From positions 1,302,001-1,366,000 of the forward strand of contig JAETXT010000015.1 of NCBI GenBank assembly GCA_019188255.1: DNA of 64,000 nt, in the 5' to 3' direction. Within the stretch, counting starts at the first letter, position 1; each line of letters begins with the position of its first letter. The stretch comes from Verticillium longisporum. Its lineage: Eukaryota > Ascomycota > Sordariomycetes > Glomerellales > Plectosphaerellaceae. The translations under genes were made by a program, and so were the position numbers. The notes under the pieces are model-generated. The model worked only from the letters and a program-made list of their open reading frames with translations, was not told the origin of the DNA and searched no databases. Below, piece by piece: positions 44,291 through 53,530 of the stretch.

Positions 44291-45561
44291 ATGACGATCC
44301 CTACCGAAGCCAAAGTATTCAGGCGGACACACGGTGACCTCCCACGGACCGTCACGCAGGTCACTGAGCCCGTTCCCGCCCCGGGCGATCTTGGAACGCA
44401 CGATGTCCTCATAAAAATTCACGCCGTATCGCTCAACTTTCGCGATGTGGCCATGCTAAATGGCAGATACCCCGCCGAGGTCGAGGATGAGGGCATCCCA
44501 TGCTCCGACTGCGCCGCCGAGGTTGTTGCTATTGGGTCCTCTGTTGGCGACTTCGCCATTGGAGATATGGTGGCGCCCATCTTTGACATCGAAGACTTCA
44601 CAGGCCTGGAAGACGACAACTGCGCGCTCGGAGGCTCTACGGCCGGAGTCTTACGGGAATATGCGGTCTACGAGGATAAACTGCTTGTTCATCTTCCGAA
44701 GCATTTATCCTGGGAAGAGGTGAGTCGAAGGCCCGGTGGAGCGCAGTACCGACGCGAGAAACATGTAAAACTTGGTGGGACTTACTGGTGCTATACAGGC
44801 TGCCACCCTTACATGCGCCGGCGTAACGGCATGGACGTCTCTTGATGGCCTCGAAACGCGCCGGAAGGATCCCGTCGCTCTGATGCAAGGTAGGTCTAAA
44901 TCTGGCAAACCTTTTGCATGCAGCACATTCATTCTCGTGTGATCAATGCTGACAAAGGCGACTAGGAACCGGAGGTGTTAGCCTGTTCGCCATCTTGTTG
45001 TGCATAGCCAACGGCTGGAAGGCTATTGTCACGTCTTCGTCTGATGAAAAGCTCGAGGCCATCAAGAAACTGGGTTCCGATGTCCACGGTATCAACTACA
45101 AGACGACCTTGAGCCAGAAAGAGGATATACTCCGCATCACCAACGGGAAAGGTGTCGATTTCGTGATCAACAACACAGGTCCGTCGTCCATTCCCGAGGA
45201 CATCAGTTTCCTACGAGCGAGACATGGCACTATCTCTCTCGTGGGGTTCTTGGCTGGGTTAGGCCAAGGATGGGAGCCAAGTGCCCTGATGGTCTTGCTG
45301 GGAAAACAAGCCAAGGTGCAGTAAGTCGCCCCTTCAGCATAACGAAGGTCCATCACTCGTCCGTTGCCGGGTCTAACACATCACAGGGGCATCGTTGTGG
45401 GCTCGAAGCTTGATTATCAGCGCATGAACCGTTTCATTGAAGAAAAGAACATGTCACTCACGCCCCTCATCGATAAAGTCTTTGCGTTTGACGATTCTGC
45501 TGCTGCTTTTGATTATCTGTACTCAGGACAGCATACTGGCAAGGTCATCATCAAGATCTAA
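44291..45561 (+). CDS. zinc-type alcohol dehydrogenase / quinone oxidoreductase-like protein (349 aa)
   Basis: Four exons: 44291-44719, 44799-44889, 44966-45320 and 45387-45561, with introns of 79, 76 and 66 nt. All joins are in frame, giving 349 residues. The N-terminal GroES-like domain (VLIKIHAVSLNFRDVAMLNG, then PCSDCAAEVVAIGSSV and GDMVAPIF) is followed by the Rossmann NAD(P)-binding domain with GTGGVSLFA (about 174-182). The typical quinone-reductase end is FDYLYSGQHTGKVIIKI. The structural-zinc cysteine cluster is absent, and the SLNFRDVAMLNGRYP motif fits zinc-independent medium-chain reductases that reduce quinones or alpha,beta-unsaturated carbonyls. The intron positions fall at family-conserved motif edges. 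The substrate is unknown. A perfect tandem repeat begins 76 bp past the stop. Confidence 0.92.
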
Positions 45562-45637
45562 GCTTGTCTTGGGGCTCTTTGCAGGTGTTACTGTACCCTT
45601 GCGCGGGAGAGAGGATCACAGCAGGAAATCTTACCTG

Positions 45638-45707
45638 TCAATATAGATAGATCAATATAGATAGATCAATATAGATAGATCAATATAGATAGATCAATAT
45701 AGATAGA
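45638..45707. repeat. perfect 14-bp tandem repeat, five units
   Basis: Five identical copies of TCAATATAGATAGA, 70 bp in total, followed by a T-run. It lies within the 360-bp gap between the dehydrogenase stop (45561) and the next gene. That gap otherwise holds only the 3' flank and a promoter. Perfect identity suggests recent slippage; it should be length-variable between strains. Confidence 0.97.
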
Positions 45708-45921
45708 TTTTTTCTTATCCTCTCACATAGAGGTTGATTGGATTTTTCCTGATACAATCCCTGCATCCGTCAATAAGTTTTCAAGATGCTTTGTTTTGTG
45801 GTGAAGTCTCGGTGAGGCTCGGTCAACAGTGAACCCACAGGAAATTTCAATCACGCAATTGATTGAACTTCATCCGCCATCGCTCCTCACAATCCCAAAG
45901 CCTCCGACTTTTAGAGGCGTC

Positions 45922-47031
45922 ATGCCCCCGTCTTTGCTGGAGCCAGAGCAGTCAGCCTTTTTACTCGACAGGTTACTGACCCTCATCATCACGACGTCGC
46001 CTACTCCGTCGGCTCCCACAACAGATCTCCTATCGGCCGTGATCGCCTCCTTCCACACTCATTGCACGGCTTTGCTCAATTGCCCCGTCATTGTCGTATT
46101 CGATACATACGACCATGTCGTCGAACAAGCCCGCCTGAAGAAGGGTCAAGTCACCCCCGAAGGCGCTCGGGTGTACGACGCCTACAAGGAAAATGTCAAG
46201 GCTCTAGTCACGCGCGAGTTTCTGAGCCAGACGCTGCCCAGCTTGCCCTCCCTCGATTGGGAGGTCCGTCGTGCCGAAGCAGAATATGGATCGCCCGGCG
46301 GGCGCTCCAGCGGCCACTCGGTCGACGTGAATATCCACTGCACCAGGGACCGACGCATCACCTTCATGGAGCCCGAGAAGAGGCTCGGTTTCGGCCTGGC
46401 TGTGCGTTCAGCCCTCCGCGAAGCCGATACACCGTATGTCTGGATTCACCAGCACGACTGGGCGCTCGATTCGCACATTCCCATTGCGAATCTCCTCGAC
46501 GCCATGCGGGCTTCCACATCAAGCACGACGGCTCCAATCCGCTATGTCTGTTTGCCGTCGCCACGGACGGTCGAGTACGAGGCTTCGATGCACGTCGCCC
46601 GGTTCCCCGTCCTGCGATACCTGTCAGCCGCTCTGACGGGAAGGTACCCGGCGCCAACGACTGGAGAAGTCGTCCCACTGACGCCCTTGTACTTCTGGCA
46701 CGACAAGCCGCATGTCGTGGAGAGGAGGCACTACCTCGAGAGAGTATTCCCGAGCCAACTAGCCATCGGGAGAGGCATGTTCATCGAGGATTCTATCGGC
46801 CAACGCGCAAGGAACGGTATGAAGGAGGGGCAGTGGGCGCGATGGGCCTGTTGGCTTTTTGCACCAGGCGATGGAAAACAGGTTTGTGTAAGGCATCTCC
46901 ATGGCAGGGTGTGGAAAGGAGAAGAGGACCGAAGGGAGAATGAAAAGAAATGGGATGCATTGAAGAGCGGGAAGCTGGATAAGGTTGCAAGCGAGGAGCT
47001 ATGCCAAGACGAACAAGAGCGGAATGCGTAA
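45922..47031 (+). CDS. conserved fungal protein of unknown function, HQHDW motif (369 aa from ATG)
   Basis: The ATG at 45922 gives 369 residues. The frame is open upstream to a GTG at 45829, and those 31 codons (for example ISITQLIELHPPSLLTIPKP) look coding, so the real start may lie further 5'. It could be the near-cognate GTG, or an ATG at 45785 joined across a very short (41-nt) putative intron ending in CCCACAG at 45840. Visible motifs: PVIVVFDTYDHV (early), YVWIHQHDWAL (about the middle) and MFIEDSIGQRARNG (near the end). The order of an Asp-rich strand, a HQHDW turn and an acidic EDxxGQ loop recalls glycosyltransferase-like nucleotide-sugar folds, but I cannot assign it to a family. No signal peptide is evident. 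The C-terminus is Lys/Glu-rich. Confidence 0.72.
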   Translation: MPPSLLEPEQSAFLLDRLLTLIITTSPTPSAPTTDLLSAVIASFHTHCTALLNCPVIVVFDTYDHVVEQARLKKGQVTPEGARVYDAYKENVKALVTREFLSQTLPSLPSLDWEVRRAEAEYGSPGGRSSGHSVDVNIHCTRDRRITFMEPEKRLGFGLAVRSALREADTPYVWIHQHDWALDSHIPIANLLDAMRASTSSTTAPIRYVCLPSPRTVEYEASMHVARFPVLRYLSAALTGRYPAPTTGEVVPLTPLYFWHDKPHVVERRHYLERVFPSQLAIGRGMFIEDSIGQRARNGMKEGQWARWACWLFAPGDGKQVCVRHLHGRVWKGEEDRRENEKKWDALKSGKLDKVASEELCQDEQERNA

Positions 47032-48144
47032 GGAGATGTTGCCGTGGTCGATGAAACCCCCGCGGCACGTCGATGATCGCAATTACTTCCGGCACGGCCA
47101 TCCGATGTCAAGCACATCAGAATACTATCGACGTCGGTGAAGCCTGACAAGCCAGCCCATACTACGAAAGGATCACAGACGAGATTGACCAACAAATCTC
47201 TGAAGTAGGTTGCCTCCTAGGTCAACCATTCGCGGGTCTGCAAGGTCCGGGGAAACACGTCCGCAAAAACAGGCGATGGCATCACATGGCTATCAAACCT
47301 CGCTGCCTCGGTCCACGCGACAGAGAAGGCAACCTGGGGACCCCAGATATGAAGATCGGCCCTTATTACAGCGCAATTCGGCCGAGCTCAATACCCCGCC
47401 CGGGGCATCCTTTCTGTCCGGGGGCGGAAGATCGGAGTGACGTCCTGGCCCCCGAGGACATGGATGGCACGGCAAACGACAACAACGCACCCGGACTCAT
47501 GACCTCGCCCCAAGGTACGGTTTCCAGATACATACCTGAGTGTAATGGTTAGGGTCGGCTCTGTTGTCTGTGGTGCCTACAGCAACGATGCAAGGTCGCA
47601 TCATCCTTTTGGTCCTTTACCCCGGACGTGGCACAGTCTGTCGAATCAAAATGGAGGGCGCCCAACCCCTGGCCTAGCACCTGATGAAGGTCATCGGCCA
47701 TCCCACCTATCAGTATGCAGGACCACCTTGGCCACTCGGCGCTTACGAGCAGCGCCGCACGTCGAATACGACGGCTGAACTCGTCCATGGAAGATTGTTC
47801 ACGGTGAACAGGAAGAGGCAGTTTTGACAGCCCATCACAAGACGAGGGAATCATCACGATTGCTGTTGTCTCATGGACAGACGCATTAACATTATTGTAT
47901 CAGTCGGTGTATTTGCGAAACAACTACAGGCCCGAGTGAAATACTATTTTGTGTCTCCAACACTGGAAGGACCGCCGTCCTCAGCCCGAAGACCGAAGAC
48001 GACGAATCCTCATGCCATTACCACAAATGAGTTGTATACAATCCTTTGTGCTCCCATTCGTCTCCGAACAGGAGAACGCGTTGCCGTTGCCAGCAATGCT
48101 GCCGCTGCGAGCGTGACTCTTTCTCGGTGGAGAAGAGAAGACGC
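47032..48144. other. intergenic, no gene seen
   Basis: 1.1 kb between convergent genes with no supportable coding frame. Short frames (for example 47210-47440 plus, 47549-47857 minus) overlap and lack motifs. Confidence 0.5.
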
Positions 48145-48798
48145 TTACAGGGCAATGGCGGCGAGACCGACCATGGCGGCGACGCCCATGAAGCCGAGGG
48201 AAGCGGCACCGTCAACCTCGACGTGGGTGGGCGCGGGCTCGGTGGTGTTGCCGGTGTGGCTGGGAGCGGGAGCCGCAGTGGTCGAGGGGTGGGGAGCGGC
48301 AGAGGAGACCTCAGGGACGGGGTAGCCGGAGGGAGCAGCCGACTCGACAGCAGACTCGACAGCAGACTCGACAGCAGACTCGACAGCAGACTCAACGGCG
48401 GACTCGACGGCGGAGGGAGCGGCGGTGGTCTCAGCAGCGGTGGTGGTGGGCTCCTCGGGGGAGGTGGGGGGGTTCTCGCAGAGAGCCTCAGTGGCGGGGA
48501 TGACCTCGTCTGAGAGCGCGTGTTAGCATGGATGACTCGGGAGCAACCTCGTCGCGATATGGGAGCACATACTGAGGGCAACGTCAACACCGCAGGCGTC
48601 AATGACGCAGCTGGTGGCAGCAGCACGGATGGCGGCGTTGTTGGCAGGCTCGCAAGAGCAAGCGTAGTCGCCGAAGGTGCAGTCGGTGGCCGAGGTGGTG
48701 GCGTCGCGGATGCAGGGAATGGCGCACTCAGGGAGGCCGGAGGAGCTCTGGGCGGCCACAACGGCGGCGAAGGCAGCGATAGCGTAGACAGACTTCAT
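48145..48798 (-). CDS. CFEM-domain cell-surface protein, probably GPI-anchored (196 aa)
   Basis: Two exons on the minus strand, 48798-48573 and 48509-48145, with a 63-nt intron (GTATGT donor, GCTAAC branch, CTCAG acceptor). The 196-residue product starts with a signal peptide (MKSVYAIAAFAAVVAA). The CFEM domain spans about residues 17-86 and has the eight expected cysteines (ECAIPC, DC, YACSC, SC, AC and, after the intron, LCEN). A Ser/Thr/Pro/Ala-rich stalk with Ala-Val-Glu-Ser repeats follows. The C-terminal hydrophobic end (LGFMGVAAMVGLAAIAL) after a small-residue region fits a GPI signal. CFEM proteins act at the fungal surface in haem/iron acquisition, cell-wall stability or host interaction; which applies here is unknown. 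An Asp before the fourth cysteine (GDYACSC), important for haem binding in some members, is present. Confidence 0.92.
48341..48412. repeat. 12-bp coding minisatellite in the CFEM stalk
   Basis: Six tandem 12-bp units (four identical GACTCGACAGCA, then two diverged copies) encode Ala-Val-Glu-Ser repeats on the minus strand. The unit length is a multiple of three, so copy-number change keeps the frame and would only change stalk length. Confidence 0.95.
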
Positions 48799-51700
48799 TT
48801 TGATGGTTTTGGGGGGTTGTTGTGGTTGGAGGAAGGATGAACCGGTATTAGCGAGGTACGGGGATTATTGGTACAAGAGCGAGTGTACTGTATGATGCCA
48901 AGCGAATGTGGATGAAGAGAGAAGAAGAGAAGGGCGGAAGAGAAGCTGGAGGACGAGGCTTCTTATGGACGACGGAGGAGGTGCGGGCTTGGTGCGATAT
49001 TGCTCCGGAGGCGGGCGAGTCGACGGGAGCGCGAAGCATCGGGACATCGAACAGACACCCCAGGAACCTGCTGGAGAGGCTGGCAAGGCACAAGCTTGCT
49101 ACCTCCCTTCGGGTGGGTTGCATGGAGATGGGACAGTTGCTGGTGCTGGAACTTGGACCTGGACCTGGACCTGGACTGGGCGTGGTACCCATCCTTCCAG
49201 CGGCGACGGCAACCCCCTGGCCAGGTCTCGACTGCCTGAAGAGCAAGGATGAGGAGACACGATGGCGAAGTACCCTGGGTGAAGTCAGGGCCCAGATGTG
49301 TCCGGGGAAGGACGGCGGGCCAGAGTGACTGGGCGTACACCAGGGCGACAATCTGGCGATGTATCGGCGCGGGCCTGACTGCCAGAAGCGGACGACCAGT
49401 CACCGGGATGGCAGGTTTGTGCAGCAAGCCTCTTCTGCCCGTGCGGAGCTCTGAGGGGGGTGTGGACTCGCCAGGATTCGCTTTGTCCTTGTTAGTCTGC
49501 GGCCTCTAAGGTTGTCTGGCTACGTCGTGGGATTGCCCGTTGCAGTAGGCCGTTCGGCAAAGCAAGGCAGAGGCAAGTCGGGGCCAGGGGCCACAAGGCC
49601 GTCTGGTGTGGGAGATGTCACGGCATGTGAAGATGGTCTGTTGGATGAGCCACGTCGGTGGCTCGACGGAGGTAATTTCGTCTGAGACGCTACTCATGAT
49701 TCTAGACGCTGTATTCAGGCCCTTTGTGCTTTCTGGCAGCGCTCCATACATTGTCCTGCCGTTCGCGGTGATTGCTGCGATAGAGAAGCCAATTGCCATT
49801 CGAGAAGAAGAGTAGTTGACTGACGCCGGCGCGCTGTGATGTCTCTCTTTTTCTTCCGTCCCACCCCATCTCCGTGCTGGTGCCGTTCTTTGTGGGCTTT
49901 CCTGCTGGGGCCCCCTTCGATGCTCCTCAGCGGGTTCGAAAATCCGGGGTTGGGCGGCCGAGCTGGTTCTTGGCAAGGCGAGGTAAGGAGAGGCCTGGCA
50001 AATGACTGCGGGTACAGTACTGGTCTTTGCTCTGCTCTCCCCAAGGGACCTGGGGAACAGCTCCATAATGCCAATCAATCAACAAGTCAATCCATTTCAT
50101 CCTTGGAGATACGGTTCAATACTCGCACCTTTGCCTGACTCAATTAGCTCTTTCTTGTTACCCCTCGATCACTGCATTCGGGGAAATTCATGGCTATGCC
50201 CCCTTTCCCTGGCCTGTTGCACTGTCCGTTACCTTGCCTTACCTTGTGTCTTTACATCAGAAGCACATGACAAAAACTATTCCGAGGGACGCAGGAACGC
50301 TGGACCAACCGCGACGCACAGCCGAGATGGTGTCCTCGTACTGGACGCAACCTGACGATCGCCACAACCGCACAACTTACCACTTCGATGACAGGGGTGG
50401 CTCAGCAGCCATTTCCGTTGGTTACTCGCCCAGCATGGGCGGCACCCCTGGCCGCCTCCAGAGTCCAGAAGCAGGACATCAGATCGGGCAGAAAAGAAGG
50501 GGGGAAGGGCCCACGACCGAGGGCGTCCCCTTGCTGGGTCGAGCAACTTAGGGCGCGCCAAAGGCGACACCCACCCTCCCCCTCCTTTCCTAGGTCCTGT
50601 TCCTCTCGATTCGCTGGGCATGTCAAAGTCTGGGGGTGGGCGCCCTGGCTCAATCTCCCCCGCACCAAGCACCTCATTCACAGGCTGAACCGCAGACACG
50701 CGATGGAATGAGACATCTGACGCACCCATTGCCTGGCGTTGGGAGCTGGTCGTCTGAGCGAAGCCGAGGCCATGATCAAGCCATGGGGCCCTTGTGTCGG
50801 CTGTCAAGTGTCAGTAAAGAATTTGGCTTCTGAAGACTGGCCTGTAGCGCCCCGAAATCGATCGACCAAAAGAGTCTGCTGCGATCAATACAGTGGGCGT
50901 ACCAATCCCTTTGTTGTTGGTCAACATGAGGATGTACCTGAATCCTACTGCGCCGGAAGCGCTTTTCAAGGCCAATATCCACTCTTCATTTCATTGCTTC
51001 CCAGAAATCTGCACAATCTGATCCGATAAGTTAGTTATCCGCTGGTACATCAATGCAACTCCACCAAAAGGGCATGGTCCCAATTGCCTCCTATTTCTTT
51101 GCATTCCCCGTTCGCCATGACCCTGTCGCCCAGTTACTACATGGTACCTGTAGCCATAAGAACCCGCGCAGTGCACCGTGACTCCATTGAAACCAGTCCA
51201 GAACCCAGAACCGCGCAGCTCCGCCAGCTGCGCCGGCCCCCTCTCCGCAGCCTCCATCTCCGACCGCGAATCTGGTTGGGCGTCCCATAAGCTTGTCTTG
51301 GTGGAGGTGAGCAGCCCAAAAAGCGTAACAAGTGGGAGGGGCGGAGCCACACCGGACACCACCCTCGTTGTCAACGACCACACCGGATCGCCAAAGCGAA
51401 AGGAGGCTCCACGGGCTGACATTGCATCAGCGCGCATTGGGTGCTGTGTGCATCCTTTCTGCACGCAGGTACGTGTTCAAGGTACAAGTGGATTATTGGC
51501 GGGCCATATTTCCCATTTCCCTTTGTCGACAGGTTCAATATCCTGGGGAAGCGTGCTCGTGAGCTTGTGGCATAAAGGGGGTAGGCTGGCTCCGTCCGAC
51601 GGCGGGTCACCCAACTGAATGAGGAAGGCAGGCCGGGTGGAGGGCGTTTTCTTCGCCCTCTTTTCACATGCTACTTTGGGGATGCCTTGTTTTGGGGGTT

Positions 51701-52921
51701 GTTTTTCTGATGGAGCATTAGCCGTTGCAGGGGCGTTGAAAGGATTGACTCAGGAAGTACATCTAATCTCCATGCGACGTCGACTTTCATTTCGAACTCG
51801 CGCATCTTGACGTTGCTCTGCGTTTCGGGCGCTCAGCATGAGTGATCTTCAGGGGATCTTCTGTCAGGGCCCGAGGCAACGCATGTGATGCCTTCGAAGA
51901 GCCTCTGAAAACGCTGCCAAGATTGTTGTCATGAGAGTGCTGATCCAGCTTGATGCTCGATGCACGCTATGGTGATATTCTCGTCCAATACCGAAAAATA
52001 TGTCGATCACTCTTACGGCAGTTTCGTTGGCGACGGTGAGGAAACCATTTTCAACCGATATCTTCCGTGCTATAGGGACGAGCTGAATGAAGAAGATCGA
52101 ACGACGTGGAGAGCCCCCCAACCAGTACAACCTACCTTGAAACGCACCATGGAGCATCAACCAGCCCGCCACTCGACCATCTTGGTCAGATCAGAGATTC
52201 GGAGGCTCGGCGACGGTTTTGAGGACCTTGCTACCTCCGTGTCTCGTTATTAACCTGACGCGCAGGTTTCATCGGACTTTTCGGCAGGCTGGCAGGCCAC
52301 CACCCCTTGACAGACTCTCGATCCCAGCTATGATTCTGACTACCCGTCTGCTTCAGGCACGAGTGAAGCTTTTGGCTCTGCTACTATTTTCGTAGCCACA
52401 ATGGCATGTGATCTGGGGATAAGCGTTGAGTGGATGAAGCAGAACGACGAGAACGTCTCTTTGTGAAAGCAACAAAGTATCAGTCTGCTACTCTGTCCAC
52501 ATCCACTCTTAGAATCGATTTGTCCCGACTTTCGATTTAGGCAGCCTCCGTTTTTCCGTTTTCCAACGCTTCGCAAGGCAGGATGGGGTTCCTGCCGCCC
52601 TTGCTACTGCCAGATCTTAGGAATAGCATCACCTTAGGGATTACCACCTGTTTGCTGCACTATCCACAGCACTTGGTTGCAAGTACAGCATCCCACATCT
52701 CTAGCAAGACTGTTAGGAACTGCAGCAATTGTCTGATTATCTTCAGACTACGGGCAGAATTCGAAGCGACCCGACTATCACAACCTCGTCCTAGTCAGGA
52801 TTCAGGAACACTGCAACTTTGTTGTTCCAAATCATCCTGCTCTCACCATCCACCATTCAATCAGCGATACGGCCTCCGAGAAGACCCGTTCCACCTACAG
52901 AGATAATCTGAGAGATTCATC
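48799..52921. other. long gene-poor region
   Basis: 4.1 kb with no gene I can support. The left end is the CFEM promoter. A short repeat GGACCT(GGACCT)n lies near 49153-49176. Several 90-190-codon open frames exist on both strands in the GC-rich parts (for example 50277-50807 minus, 50991-51464 minus, 51178-51618 plus). They overlap each other, have Pro/Arg/Gly-heavy composition typical of chance frames, and show no motifs. The right end is the promoter of the BIR gene. Confidence 0.45.
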
Positions 52922-53530
52922 ATGGACGACTTGAATGATCGGCTCGAGACTTTCTTCGAGGAAACCGAACGCCACAGAGCCTGCGTTTGGGCCTTCGCCG
53001 TGCCTTCCGCTGAAGACATGGCTAAGGCTGGCTTCTATCTGTCTGCAACAACGACGAATCCGGATACTGTGAAGTGTCAATCTTGCGCAATCGTCAGTTG
53101 GGCCTAGGAAGCCAACGATGACCCGTTTCAAGAGCACTTCAAAGGAAGCGACAATTGCAGTTACGTCGAGAGCGAACTATTCCGCACTTTCCAAGCTGCG
53201 TACGTCGCCAAGGTCGAAAAGCTTCCGCGCCCCTCACCATCTACACCAGCCAAGTCAGGATACCACTTTGGCACCCCTTCTCGAAAGTCGCGTGCGAAGC
53301 GTATCGCGAGCACCATGTCGCAGATCATGACCGTGGCGAACCTTGAGCCCCAGCCTGAAGTGGTTGAAGCCCCTTCTCCGATGTGCATCAGCATCTCAGG
53401 CGCTGGTATGTCCATGGAATTAATGGTCAATACGCCGGAAACTCGTAAGTAGTCTGAATCCCCGCTGCATGGCTCGCAAGTAATCTGACTTGTTTTGATG
53501 GCAGCTTCCAAGAAACGCCGATACGCCTAA
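52922..53530 (+). CDS. small single-BIR (survivin-like) protein, in-frame TAG at the conserved Trp
   Basis: ATG 52922, exon to 53444, 60-nt intron (GTAAGT donor, TCTGAC branch, GGCAG acceptor), last exon 53505-53530. The product would be 182 residues, with a single BIR domain (about 8-82). Zinc ligands line up with human survivin Cys57, Cys60, His77 and Cys84: Cys52, Cys55, His72 and Cys79 here, with identical spacing. Codon 62 (53105-53107) is TAG. Its distance from the second Cys (seven residues) is exactly that of survivin Trp67, the invariant Trp before the acidic DDP motif (EANDDPFQEH follows). The rest of the frame, the splice sites and a basic tail (SKKRRYA) are intact. BIR proteins of fungi act mostly in the chromosomal passenger complex or in death regulation; this one is much shorter than Bir1. 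Either a nonsense allele or a gene restored by UAG-to-UGG mRNA editing. Confidence 0.8.
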
